DNA of 64,000 nucleotides. Source: a bacterium (GTDB taxonomy: Bacteria; UBA10199; DSSB01). The DNA is taken from the NCBI GenBank assembly GCA_035281585.1, contig DATEDP010000069.1, positions 19,935-83,934 of the forward strand. Reading direction: 5' to 3'. Of the stretch, positions 37,171 to 45,560 are shown piece after piece (positions within the stretch are counted from its first letter, which is position 1; each line of letters begins with the position of its first letter). Under the pieces are notes generated by a model. That model searched no databases and was not told the DNA's origin. It saw only the letters and a list, made by a program, of their open reading frames with translations. The translations under genes and the position numbers were made by a program.

Positions 37171-38058
37171 GTGGAATGGACTCTCAAGAAGCTCCTCGAC
37201 TGGGCCACCGAGTATTTCCAAAAACGGGGAATCGACAGCCCGCGGCTCAACGCCGAGCTGCTGCTCGGCCGAGCGCTGGATTTGAACCGGGTGGCGCTCT
37301 ACGTCCAATTCGATCGGCCGATGAACGAGGCCGAGTTGGCCGCGTTCAAGAGCTTGGTTCAACGGCGGGCGGCCCGGGAGCCGCTGGCCTACATCCTGGG
37401 CGAAAGGGAGTTCTATTCGCTCAAGTTCAAGGTCGGTCCGGCGGTCCTGATCCCGCGGCCCGAAACCGAGGAGCTGGTCGAGCGCGGCTTAGGCTTCCTC
37501 CGCGGCTTGGCCACCGAGAATCCCAGGACCCTCGACATCGCCACCGGCTCCGGCTGCATCCCCATCGCCCTGCTCAAGAACCACCCGGGCTTAAGCGCGG
37601 TCGCCTTCGATGCGAGCGCCGAAGCCTTGGCCCTGGCCGCCTCGAACGCCGCGGCCTTGGGCGTCGACCCCAGGCTTTCGCTTCAGCTTTTGGATTTTCA
37701 CGGGCCCTGGCCGGCTTGGGCCAAGGGGCCTTTCGACCTCATCACCGCCAACCCGCCTTACGTTGCCGAAGCCGAATGGCTTGGGCTGGAGCCCGAAGTC
37801 CGGGAAGCCGAGCCCAAAACCGCCTTGGTGCCGGGGCCCAGCGGCTTGGAGGCCTATGAAGTCCTGCTGCCTCAAATCCCCGCGCGGCTAAAAAGCCCCG
37901 GCCTGGCTCTCTTCGAGATAGGCGCCGGCCAGGGCCCGAGCCTGTTGGGCTTGGCGGCCCGGCTCTGCCCCGAGCTTCGGGCCGAAATCCAACCCGATTT
38001 AGCCGGCCGGGACCGCTTCTTAGCCTTGCAAAGGGATTTGCCGAATCAGCCTGCTTGA
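37171..38058 (+). CDS. prmC: Release factor glutamine methyltransferase PrmC (295 aa, GTG start)
   Basis: It methylates the Gln of the GGQ motif in peptide chain release factors using S-adenosylmethionine, in the cytoplasm. The N-terminal helical domain (TLKKLLDWATEYFQKRGIDSPRLNAELLLG) and PLAYILGEREFYSLKF are typical. The SAM fold shows TLDIATGSGCIPIAL, and the catalytic NPPY is at NPPYVAEAEW. I place the start at GTG 37171 because family members begin with this helix, with AAGG upstream; an upstream TTG would add 12 residues unlike the family. In many bacteria prmC follows prfA; here prfA lies about 14 kb away on the other strand. Confidence 0.9.
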   Translation: MEWTLKKLLDWATEYFQKRGIDSPRLNAELLLGRALDLNRVALYVQFDRPMNEAELAAFKSLVQRRAAREPLAYILGEREFYSLKFKVGPAVLIPRPETEELVERGLGFLRGLATENPRTLDIATGSGCIPIALLKNHPGLSAVAFDASAEALALAASNAAALGVDPRLSLQLLDFHGPWPAWAKGPFDLITANPPYVAEAEWLGLEPEVREAEPKTALVPGPSGLEAYEVLLPQIPARLKSPGLALFEIGAGQGPSLLGLAARLCPELRAEIQPDLAGRDRFLALQRDLPNQPA

Positions 38059-38139
38059 GCTAACAGGCTGTTGAAAAACCACCGGTGGTCGGGCCAAGCC
38101 GCCGCAGGGGGAGTCGGGGCTAATTAGCATAGGTTTTAA
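38059..38139. other. Intergenic region with two perfect palindromes
   Basis: The 81 bases between prmC and the methyltransferase gene contain ACCACCGGTGGT (38078-38089) and GCTAATTAGC (38119-38128), the second just upstream of the next start. They could be operators or remnants of repeats. No ribosome site is obvious before the next ATG. Confidence 0.4.
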
Positions 38140-38928
38140 ATGGACATTGCCGCTATCTACGACCAACTCGTCGCCGACCATTTCGACGAGGACCTTTTTC
38201 AAATCTACGGCGATGCCCGGATCGAAGCCTGGGAACAAATCCGGTCCCAAGGGCGCCAAGGCAGCCTCGAGATCCTCGACCTCGGGATGGGCACCGGCGA
38301 ATGGCTGCTCAAGCTCCAAAGCCTCTTCCCCGAGGCCAACTGTCACGGCGTCGAGCTCTCCCAAAAGATGATGGAAGTGGCGAAGAAGAAATTCGCGGCC
38401 ACCGGCCACAAGGTCGACATCATCCACGAGGACGCCAACCACTTCGGCCGCCACATCGCGGCCGCCGCGATGGATCTGATCACCATTCACTTCGTTCTCA
38501 ATTACGTCGACCGGCCGACGGTTTTCGCCGAGGCCCAGCGCTGCCTCAAACCCCGCGGGCTCTTTTCGGTGGCCAGCAGCACTCATGCTTGCTTTGAAGC
38601 CCTCCACGACGTGGCCAAGCAATTCCTGCCGGCCGAGGAGATCAAGGCCCAATTCTTGATCCCCGAGGACCTCCAAGAGGTCGAGCACGACATGGAAAAA
38701 GTCGGCCTCCGGGTGGTCGCCAAGAAGCTTTTCCGCAAGAAATTGGTCTTCCAGGACTTCGACCACTTTTACCATTTTGCCATGCATTCGGGCTGGCTGG
38801 CCGATCCGGTCTTCCTCAAGCACATGAGCCAGGAGCGGCTGCCGCTTTACCGCGAATTCGGCAAGACCCTCTTTCCGCTGGAAGATCATTTCGAAGCGGC
38901 GATTGTATTGGGAGAGAAGACATCGTGA
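38140..38928 (+). CDS. Class I SAM-dependent methyltransferase (262 aa)
   Basis: A cytoplasmic Rossmann-fold methyltransferase: motif I ILDLGMGTGEWLLKL (about residues 46-60), an acidic strand-2 end at HGVELS, a DANHF motif and the post-motif strand LITIHFVLNYV, with LKPRGLFSVAS as strand 5. The substrate is unknown; the C-terminal half (FRKKLVFQDFDHFYHFAMHSG) has no match I recognise. It lies between prmC and murA and is not a usual member of that gene set. The start has no strong ribosome site. Confidence 0.8.
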   Translation: MDIAAIYDQLVADHFDEDLFQIYGDARIEAWEQIRSQGRQGSLEILDLGMGTGEWLLKLQSLFPEANCHGVELSQKMMEVAKKKFAATGHKVDIIHEDANHFGRHIAAAAMDLITIHFVLNYVDRPTVFAEAQRCLKPRGLFSVASSTHACFEALHDVAKQFLPAEEIKAQFLIPEDLQEVEHDMEKVGLRVVAKKLFRKKLVFQDFDHFYHFAMHSGWLADPVFLKHMSQERLPLYREFGKTLFPLEDHFEAAIVLGEKTS

Positions 38929-38933
38929 AACTT

Positions 38934-39013
38934 GTCATCCTGAGCGCCAGCGAAGGATCTCATACCCACCAAGGTGGCCGCAGATCCTTCGTCGCTTCGC
39001 TCCTCAGGATGAC
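38934..39013. repeat. GTCATCCTGAG...CTCAGGATGAC palindromic intergenic repeat, copy 1
   Basis: Begins GTCATCCTGAGCG, ends CGCTCCTCAGGATGAC, with inner arms GCGAAGGATCT and AGATCCTTCG, giving a long imperfect hairpin. It fills nearly the entire gap before murA. Relatives with the same ends lie at 51993-52071 and 52930-53047. Confidence 0.78.
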
Positions 39014-39021
39014 GATCTAAT

Positions 39022-40281
39022 ATGGATAAGATCGTCATCGAAGGCAAACGCCCGCTCCGCGGCAAGATCAAGGTCTCGGGATCGAAGAACGCCGCCCTGC
39101 CGATCCTGGCCGCGACTCTCCTCACCAAGGGCAAGAGCGAGATCCGCAACCTGCCGGACTTGGCCGACATCAAGACCATGGGCCGCTTGCTCAAGGACCT
39201 CGGCCTCAAGTTTCAATTTTGGGGATCGAAGGCCAAGATTCACGCCAACGGCTACAGCAACCACGTCGCGGCCTACGAGCTGGTCAAGACGATGCGTGCC
39301 TCGGTCCTGGTGCTCGGCCCGCTGGTGGCCCGCTTGGGCCGGGCCAAGGTCAGCCTGCCCGGCGGCTGCGCCATCGGGGCTCGCCCCATCGGCCTGCACT
39401 TGAAGGGCTTGGAGGCGATGGGCGCCAAGATCAAGGTCGAGCACGGTTACGTCGAGGCCGAAGCCAAGCGGCTCCACGGCGCCACCATCCACTTCGACAC
39501 CGTCACCGTGACCGGCACCGAAAATTTAATGATGGCCGCGGCCCTGGCCGAAGGCACCAGCGTCCTGGAAAATTCGGCCCGCGAGCCCGAGGTCGTTGAT
39601 TTGGCCAATTTTCTCAATGCGATGGGCGCCCGGGTCGAGGGTGCCGGCAGCTCCACGATCAAGATCGAAGGCGTCGAGCAGCTGCAGGGCGGAGAATACG
39701 AGGTGATGCCCGACCGCATCGAGGCCGGGACCTTCCTCATCGCCGGCTGCCTGCCGGGGAGCCAGATCCTGATTCAAGGCATCGATACGGCCTTGGTCGA
39801 TGCCCTCGTCCTCAAGCTCCAGGAGGTCGGCGCCAAGGTTGAGACTCGGCGCGAAGGCCTGCAGATCACCGCCCCCAAGAAATTGAAGCCGGTCGACATC
39901 TCGACCGCCCCCTATCCCGGTTTCGCCACCGACCTCCAGGCCCAGATGATGGCCCTGATGACTATCTCGGAAGGCTCCAGCGTGATCCGGGAAAACATCT
40001 TCGAAAACCGCTTCATGCACGTCGGGGAGCTGGTCCGGATGGGAGCCGAGATCAAGCTGGAGGGTAATTCGGCCGTGATTCGGGGGGTCAAGAACCTTTC
40101 AGGGGCTCCGATCATGGCCACCGACCTTCGGGCCAGCGCCTCCCTGGTCATTGCCGGCCTGGCCGCCGAGGGCATCACCGAGATCTCCCGGGTCTACCAC
40201 ATCGACCGCGGCTACGAAAAAATCGAAAAGAAATTCCGAAAGCTAGGGGCCCATGTCAAGCGGGTCAAGATTAAGTATTAA
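39022..40281 (+). CDS. murA: UDP-N-acetylglucosamine 1-carboxyvinyltransferase MurA (419 aa)
   Basis: First committed step of peptidoglycan synthesis: transfers enolpyruvate from PEP to UDP-GlcNAc in the cytoplasm. Family landmarks: KVSGSKNAALPILAATLLT near the N-terminus (Lys and Asn of the substrate site), the active-site loop LPGGCAIGARP with Cys116 (the residue attacked by fosfomycin), the FATDLQAQM segment with the catalytic Asp, and the C-terminal DLRASASLVIAGLAAEG with HIDRGYE. Length is normal for the family. The start lies 8 bases after a palindromic repeat, whose AGGATGA end may serve as a distant ribosome site. Confidence 0.96.
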   Translation: MDKIVIEGKRPLRGKIKVSGSKNAALPILAATLLTKGKSEIRNLPDLADIKTMGRLLKDLGLKFQFWGSKAKIHANGYSNHVAAYELVKTMRASVLVLGPLVARLGRAKVSLPGGCAIGARPIGLHLKGLEAMGAKIKVEHGYVEAEAKRLHGATIHFDTVTVTGTENLMMAAALAEGTSVLENSAREPEVVDLANFLNAMGARVEGAGSSTIKIEGVEQLQGGEYEVMPDRIEAGTFLIAGCLPGSQILIQGIDTALVDALVLKLQEVGAKVETRREGLQITAPKKLKPVDISTAPYPGFATDLQAQMMALMTISEGSSVIRENIFENRFMHVGELVRMGAEIKLEGNSAVIRGVKNLSGAPIMATDLRASASLVIAGLAAEGITEISRVYHIDRGYEKIEKKFRKLGAHVKRVKIKY

Positions 40282-40286
40282 TGCAA

Positions 40287-40401
40287 CCCCCCTTTGAAAA
40301 AGGGGGGATTGGGGAGATTTGACGGATTGGGCAAAAAACCAAGCTTAAGTTTATAAATCAGCGCTTTAAATCCCCCCTGCCCCCCCTTTTTCAAAGGGGG
40401 G
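40287..40401. repeat. Long inverted repeat of the CCCCCCTTTTTCAAAGGGGGG family between murA and hisD
   Basis: Two palindromes, one in the left arm (CCCCCCTTTG-AAAAAGGGGGG) followed by ATTGGGGAGATTT, and one in the right arm preceded by AAATCCCCCCTG, are arranged as an inverted pair around an AT-rich centre. The whole could fold into one long hairpin on the transcript. It replaces the position where hisG is often found. Confidence 0.7.
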
Positions 40402-40475
40402 TTAAGAAAGAGCAAGAAATCCCCTAATTTGTCTTTCCGATTGGGCCCTCGCTCGCTATATTTCACCGGCTGATT

Positions 40476-41762
40476 ATGAAGACGCTTCGTTCCTCCGACC
40501 GCAATTTCCGCTATGAGTTCGAAAAGATCCTGAAAAGGGGCGAAGAGCTGAGCCGCGAGGTCGAGCGCGAGGTCGATTCCATCCTCGAGGAGATCAAGCT
40601 TCGAGGGGACAAAGCGGTCCAGAAATACACCCAAAAGTTCGATCGCTTCGACGTCGACCCGGCCAAGTTCGCCGTCCCCAAGACCGACATCAAAAAGGCC
40701 TATAAGGCCGTGGCCAAACCCGACCTCGAAGCCCTGGAATTAGCCGCCCAACGCATCAAAACGTTTCATGAAAAGCAAAAGTATGCCCCTTTTGAATCGA
40801 CTAGCGAGGGCATCACGGCCGGGCAACGGGTTCTGCCCCTGCAGCGGGTTGGTGTCTATGTCCCCGGCGGCAAGGCCGCCTATCCCAGCTCGGTCCTGAT
40901 GAACGCCATCCCAGCCAAGGTCGCCGGGGTCGAAACCGTCATTATGACCACCCCTTTCGTCGACGGCAATTGCGCCCCTTCGGTCCTGGTCGCGGCCGAT
41001 CTGGCCGGAGTCGATACGGTTTTTAAGGTGGGGGGGGCCCAAGCCATCGGCGCCATGGCCTACGGCACCGGCTTCATCAAGAGGGTGGATAAGATCGTCG
41101 GTCCGGGCAACGCTTACGTCGCCCAGGCCAAGCGTCAGGTTTACGGCTTGGTCGACATCGACATGATCGCCGGACCTTCCGAGGTCCTGATCATCGCCGA
41201 CGAAGATGCCGAGCCCGCCTGGATCGCGGCCGACCTCCTGAGCCAAGCCGAGCATGACGAGCACGCCTCCGCCATCCTCATCACCTTCAACTCGAACTAC
41301 GCCCACCGGGTCGAAGGCGAGATCCGGCGCCAGCTCCGCTCGCTGGACCGGCGCAAGATCGCCGAGGCTTCGATCAAGAACAAAGCCTTCATCATCGTCG
41401 CCAAGAATTTGAGCGAGGCCACCGACCTAGCCAACGAAATCGCGCCCGAGCATCTCCAGCTGGCGATCAAGGAACCCAAGGCCGCCCTGCCCCAGGTCAA
41501 GAACGCCGGTGCCGTCTTCCTCGGCTACCACACGCCCGAGGCCTGCGGCGACTACCTGGCCGGTCCCAGCCACGTCCTGCCCACCGCCGGCAGCGCCCGT
41601 TTCAGCTCGCCGCTCGGAGTTTACGACTTTCTCAAGACCAGCAGCGTGATCAGCTTCGACGCCAAGGCCCTCAACAAATACGGCGAGGCCATTGTCCGCT
41701 TGGCCGAGATGGAGGGCCTCACCGGCCACGCCCAGAGCATCAAGCTCCGGATGAAAAAATAA
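40476..41762 (+). CDS. hisD: Histidinol dehydrogenase HisD (428 aa)
   Basis: Catalyses the last two steps of histidine synthesis (L-histidinol to L-histidine, NAD- and zinc-dependent). Recognisable segments: [69 protein letters not shown] (Gln and His zinc ligands), the catalytic EIAPEHLQL Glu-His pair, and a C-terminal [12 protein letters not shown] with a further His ligand. Length is normal. No other his genes are in the window; hisG is absent from its common place between murA and hisD. Confidence 0.96.
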   Translation: MKTLRSSDRNFRYEFEKILKRGEELSREVEREVDSILEEIKLRGDKAVQKYTQKFDRFDVDPAKFAVPKTDIKKAYKAVAKPDLEALELAAQRIKTFHEKQKYAPFESTSEGITAGQRVLPLQRVGVYVPGGKAAYPSSVLMNAIPAKVAGVETVIMTTPFVDGNCAPSVLVAADLAGVDTVFKVGGAQAIGAMAYGTGFIKRVDKIVGPGNAYVAQAKRQVYGLVDIDMIAGPSEVLIIADEDAEPAWIAADLLSQAEHDEHASAILITFNSNYAHRVEGEIRRQLRSLDRRKIAEASIKNKAFIIVAKNLSEATDLANEIAPEHLQLAIKEPKAALPQVKNAGAVFLGYHTPEACGDYLAGPSHVLPTAGSARFSSPLGVYDFLKTSSVISFDAKALNKYGEAIVRLAEMEGLTGHAQSIKLRMKK

Positions 41763-41840
41763 GCCCGCTAAAATAGAAACCTTTCACCGGGGCCCACGAT
41801 AATCCCTTGGGGCGTCAACCTATTCTCAGGGAGGGTGGCC

Positions 41841-42110
41841 ATGGATTTCCTCAGCAATATCAGCAATTATCTCTCCGAGCTTTATCAGTCGGCCGTCGAA
41901 TATTTTAGCTCCAACTCCGAGGCCGCGCCGGCACCTCAGGCTCCGGCTCAAACCGACCAATATCGGACGGTCGAGCTTCGCGAAGTCCAAATCCAGGAGC
42001 TGATCGAACGCAGCAGCCAACAACGGGTCCCGGTCGGCTGCTACATCCAGATGCATCGCGTGACCGATCCTCGGGAAATGCGCGATGCCATTCGGCGCCA
42101 GCACCCCTGA
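41841..42110 (+). CDS. Small protein of unknown function (89 aa)
   Basis: The ATG at 41841 is preceded by CAGGGAGG about seven bases upstream, a good ribosome site. The protein has an amphipathic N-terminus (FLSNISNYLSELYQSAVEYF), an Ala/Pro linker (EAAPAPQAPAQTDQ) and a charged C-terminal half (REVQIQELIERSSQQRVPVG). There is no signal peptide or family I recognise. The next gene overlaps its stop codon, so the two are probably co-expressed. Confidence 0.65.
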   Translation: MDFLSNISNYLSELYQSAVEYFSSNSEAAPAPQAPAQTDQYRTVELREVQIQELIERSSQQRVPVGCYIQMHRVTDPREMRDAIRRQHP

Positions 42111-43081
42111 TCCCCGTAAAACCTTCCATCACCGCCCAAGTCGAAGCCGCCTTCCGGGATGGCGACCAAAGCCATTCGGAGCTGCCGGCACCGATTTACC
42201 ATTCACTCCGCCTCCATCAGATCAACGCCTTCGGTTACCGCCCCGAATGGGCCGAGCCGCTGCTGGCCTATGTCCGCTTCGACGCTCAAGGCCGGCCCCG
42301 CTTTCCGGCCAGCCCCGAGACGCCGGAGGCCCATCGCCACAAGTTTCTCTGCGCCTTGGCTCTTTCGGCGAATTCGCCGGGCGTTTGGGAGAGCGGCTCT
42401 CGGTCCTTCCAATCCTCGGATTTCGTCAAACCCATCCTGGAAAGCCCGGTGGAGGACTGGGGCGACCGGAGCCCGGCGCCCGAGCCGAGCTGGACCCTGC
42501 AGTTCCTTTCCACCTACCTGGATGAAGCCGGGCGCTGGCAGGGTCAAGCGACTCCGCTTGCCGAGGTCGCCCGCCAACATTGGGCCGTCTATTTCCAGGA
42601 TTTCGAAAGCCGAGAGCTCTGGCAGCCCGGACGAACGCCCTTCACCGAAACCGGCCTTCACTTTCTGGAGGCGATGAATAAGCTCTGCCGGAGGCAGGGA
42701 GGGCTCTTCCCCGGCTATTTCTCGGAGCTGAAAGCCCATGTCGGCCAGCGGCTGCGGCAATCGCTGGCCGACAGCCAAATCCTACTGAGCAATCCCGATT
42801 GGCCGAGCCGAGACTATCGCGACCGAGTCTTGGAGATCGCCCTCAGCCAGCTGCTGGTTTTGGGGCATCTCCTCGAGCTTTGCTTCCATCCCCAAGGCGC
42901 GCTCCGCGACCGCTGGACTGGTTCCGAAAGCTCGGAGCTGAGCAAGGCCGCTCAAACCTTGGCCGAATTGATGCAGCTCTTCTTCGACCCCCGAATCGAG
43001 GCGATCCTGAGCGAAGAGCAAAGGCGCGCCTATCCCTTTCCCCTGCTCCATGCCTATCACGCGCTGGCGCTGCTGGCTTGA
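42107..43081 (+). CDS. Helical protein of unknown function, probable CTG start (about 324 aa)
   Basis: The reading frame is clearly coding from the stop of the previous gene onward, with GC-rich third positions, but no ATG, GTG or TTG occurs before a TTG at 42356, which would cut off about 83 well-formed residues (such as PEWAEPLLAYVRFDAQGRP). The best candidate is CTG at 42107, whose CTGA overlaps the upstream stop, with translation by coupling. The product is mostly alpha-helical and acidic (EAMNKLCRRQGGLFPGYF; ILSEEQRRAYPFPLLHAYHA), with no signal peptide and no recognised domain. Alternatives: the TTG at 42356, or an assembly error hiding a start. Confidence 0.6.
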   Translation: MIPVKPSITAQVEAAFRDGDQSHSELPAPIYHSLRLHQINAFGYRPEWAEPLLAYVRFDAQGRPRFPASPETPEAHRHKFLCALALSANSPGVWESGSRSFQSSDFVKPILESPVEDWGDRSPAPEPSWTLQFLSTYLDEAGRWQGQATPLAEVARQHWAVYFQDFESRELWQPGRTPFTETGLHFLEAMNKLCRRQGGLFPGYFSELKAHVGQRLRQSLADSQILLSNPDWPSRDYRDRVLEIALSQLLVLGHLLELCFHPQGALRDRWTGSESSELSKAAQTLAELMQLFFDPRIEAILSEEQRRAYPFPLLHAYHALALLA

Positions 43082-43128
43082 TGCTATTCGGTTGTCATTG
43101 CCCCAGCCTTTGACTATTTCTCGAGCCG

Positions 43129-44499
43129 ATGATCCCCCGTTCTTTTTTTCTGACTCTGATCGAGAAGGAATTCTCCGAGTTCGAAGACTTCCTTCACCAA
43201 TCGACCGACGAGGAGGTTCGCCAAGTCCTGGTCGAGCTCCATCCGGCCGACATCGCCGACATCGTCGAGCGGCTCAAGGAAGAGGACCGGACCCGGATCA
43301 TGGGCCTGCTTTCCGAAGAGCTGGCCGCCGAGGTCCTCTCGCTGGTCGAGGAATATCACAAGCCCGAGGTCATCGAGTCCATCCCCGAGGAGACCCTCAC
43401 CAAGATCGTCCTCCACATGGACAGCGACGACATGACCGACATCCTCGAGGAGCTGCCCAAGGAGGAGGCCGAGGAGATCCTCGACGCCCTGCCGCCCGAC
43501 GAGGCCGAGCCGGTCCGCCAGCTCTTGAGCTATCCGCCGGACTCGGCCGGCGGTCTGATGCAGACCGAGCTGGTCAAAGTCCAGGCCGGGGACAACCTGG
43601 GGGAAACCGTCCGGCTGATCCGGGAGAAGACCGGCAAGTTCGACGACATCATCAACGTCTACGTGGTCAACGAGCATGATCTCCTGATCGGGATCGTCCC
43701 GCTGCGGGCCCTGATTTTGGGCCGACCCGAGCAAAAAGTCTCCGAGGTCATGGTCAAGGACGTGATCACCGCCATGGTCGACATGGACCAGGAGCAGGTC
43801 GCTGAGCTGTTTCGCAAATATGACTTCATCAGCCTGCCGGTCGTCGACCAGCAGGGCAAGCTGCTCGGCCGGATCCTGGTCGACGACATCGTCGACGTCA
43901 TCCAAGAGGAGGCCAGCGAGGACATTTACCGGCTGGCCGGCGTCGACAAGGAGGAGCACGTCAACGATTCGCCCTGGCGCTCGATTCGGCTCCGCCTGCC
44001 TTGGCTCAGCTTCAACGCCATCACCGCCATCGTCGCCGCCACCGTGGTCGGCCTCTTCCAGGGAACGATTCAAAAGGTGGTGGCCTTGGCCGTCTTCATG
44101 CCGATCGTCGCCGGGATGGGCGGCAATGCCGGCACCCAGTCGCTCACCGTCATCACCCGGGGTCTGGCCTTGGGCGAGCTGACTTTCTCCAATGCCAAAA
44201 GGGTTTTGTTGAAGGAGCTGGTGGCCGGGATCTGCAATGGAATCATCCTGGGAGCCCTCATGGCCACCCTGGCTTATCTCTATCAGGGCAATCCGATGCT
44301 CGGATTGGTACTGGGCCTGGCGATGATCTCGAATATGTTCATGGCCGCCCTGGCCGGAACCTCCATCCCGCTGCTGCTCAAATGGGCCAAGGTCGACCCG
44401 GCCCTGGCCTCGGGCGTCATCGTCACTACCTTTACCGATGTGACTGGCTTCTTTTGCTTCCTCGGTCTGGCAACGCTTTTTATCCGCTATCTGATGTGA
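43129..44499 (+). CDS. mgtE: Magnesium transporter MgtE (456 aa)
   Basis: A Mg2+ channel of the inner membrane. The N-domain (about 1-130) has the superhelical MgtE_N repeats (LHPADIADIVERL, EELPKEEAEEILDALPPDEAEPVRQLLSYPPDSAGGLM). CBS domains (about 130-260) sense Mg2+. Five C-terminal membrane helices follow, including the pore-lining AVFMPIVAGMGGNAGTQSLTV and GLALG signatures. Length is normal. The final 13 bases overlap, tail to tail, the gene at 44487-44870. No M-box riboswitch is visible in the short upstream gap. Confidence 0.95.
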   Translation: MIPRSFFLTLIEKEFSEFEDFLHQSTDEEVRQVLVELHPADIADIVERLKEEDRTRIMGLLSEELAAEVLSLVEEYHKPEVIESIPEETLTKIVLHMDSDDMTDILEELPKEEAEEILDALPPDEAEPVRQLLSYPPDSAGGLMQTELVKVQAGDNLGETVRLIREKTGKFDDIINVYVVNEHDLLIGIVPLRALILGRPEQKVSEVMVKDVITAMVDMDQEQVAELFRKYDFISLPVVDQQGKLLGRILVDDIVDVIQEEASEDIYRLAGVDKEEHVNDSPWRSIRLRLPWLSFNAITAIVAATVVGLFQGTIQKVVALAVFMPIVAGMGGNAGTQSLTVITRGLALGELTFSNAKRVLLKELVAGICNGIILGALMATLAYLYQGNPMLGLVLGLAMISNMFMAALAGTSIPLLLKWAKVDPALASGVIVTTFTDVTGFFCFLGLATLFIRYLM

Positions 44500-44870
44500 G
44501 AACCGACCGACGTCTCGGACCGGACCAGGAATGGACTCAAAAAAACCTGCAGCAGGAGGCTCAAGCCGACGAAGGGCAGGACCCAAAGCGGGGAACGGGT
44601 CAGGAAGGCCGCCACCAGCCCCAGGATGGCCACCGCTTCGGCCAATGCCAAGCGCGGCAGCAGCGGCAGCTTGGCTAAGAGCAGCGAAGCCCCGGCCAGA
44701 GCGAAAGCCAGCACCCCAAGCACGATGAGTAGCGTTGGATTGAACAGGGCCCAAGTCCAAGCCCAGCCCTGGGCCGAGGCCAGGACGAAGGCAATGACAA
44801 TGTACAAAACCGTGCTCGCCAAGAGGGCCAGGGAAATTATTTTGAGATTGGGAGGAAGGTTGGTGTTCAT
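44487..44870 (-). CDS. Small four-helix membrane protein of unknown function (127 aa)
   Basis: AGAGG lies just before the ATG. Four hydrophobic segments are evident (about residues 10-32, 42-64, 70-90 and 95-116: ISLALLASTVLYIVIAFVL, LLIVLGVLAFALAGASLLL, LALAEAVAILGLVAAFL, WVLPFVGLSLLLQVFL), with short loops and no catalytic motif. It is divergent from the metallo-beta-lactamase-like gene and overlaps the mgtE end convergently. Function unknown. Confidence 0.75.
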   Translation of the reverse strand: MNTNLPPNLKIISLALLASTVLYIVIAFVLASAQGWAWTWALFNPTLLIVLGVLAFALAGASLLLAKLPLLPRLALAEAVAILGLVAAFLTRSPLWVLPFVGLSLLLQVFLSPFLVRSETSVGSHIR

Positions 44871-44954
44871 GAATACCTCTCAAGCGGCTCTTTTACTCCC
44901 TAAACTGGACCTCGCCAAATGTTTCAGCGAGAATGGCGCCTGAACGAGGAGACT

Positions 44955-45560
44955 ATGAAAAAAATCCGCGAGGGGCTCTACACTTGGAGCCAATTCAACG
45001 AGGAGAAGCAGCTCGATTTCAACGGGGTCTATCTCCACACCGGAAGGAAGGCGGTCTTGATCGATCCGCCCGCGCTCTCCGAGGAAGACCGGCAGGAGAT
45101 TCAGGCTATGGGCCGGCCTCATCGTATCTATTTGAGCAATAAACATCACACCCGGAACTCCGCCGTCCTCCGAGCTCACTTCCATTGTCCCCTTTATATT
45201 CACGAAGACGATGCGCCCTTGATGGAAATCCCGGTGGACGGGACCTTTTCCGACGGTGAGCTGCTCGAAGACGAGCTCGAGGTGGTCCGCATTCCCGACG
45301 CCAAGACGCCGGGCGAGTGCGCCTTCTTCTGGAAGAAAAACGGGGTGCTGATCGTGGGCGACGCCTTGATCGGCAAGCCGCCCGGCAGCCTCAGCCTTTT
45401 GCCCGATGAGAAGTTCCGCGACCCAAAACGTTTCAAAATGGGACTTTTAGTTCTCCGGGGGCTCGATTTTGACACTCTTTTGGTCGGCGACGGCCAATCC
45501 CTACTCAGCGGAGCCCGGCCCATCGTCGAAGATTTTCTCCAACAATGGGTGGTCGGCTAG
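44955..45560 (+). CDS. Degenerate metallo-beta-lactamase-fold protein (201 aa)
   Basis: The ATG at 44955 has GAGGAG six bases upstream and starts KKIREGLYTWSQFNEEKQLD. The fold is suggested by NGVYLHTGRKAVLIDPPAL, the IYLSNKHHTRNSAVL segment in place of the usual HxHxDH, and GVLIVGDALIG plus DTLLVGDGQSLL near the end. The zinc-binding motif is incomplete (HHxRN), as in a known subgroup of MBL proteins that lack the classic ligands, so hydrolase activity is doubtful. It abuts the ribonuclease Z gene with no spacer and is probably translated with it. Confidence 0.75.
   Translation: MKKIREGLYTWSQFNEEKQLDFNGVYLHTGRKAVLIDPPALSEEDRQEIQAMGRPHRIYLSNKHHTRNSAVLRAHFHCPLYIHEDDAPLMEIPVDGTFSDGELLEDELEVVRIPDAKTPGECAFFWKKNGVLIVGDALIGKPPGSLSLLPDEKFRDPKRFKMGLLVLRGLDFDTLLVGDGQSLLSGARPIVEDFLQQWVVG

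Noticed and set aside
41835..41840. GTG start two codons upstream of the 89-aa gene
   Set aside because: It lies within the ribosome site region; the ATG at 41841 has the proper spacing.
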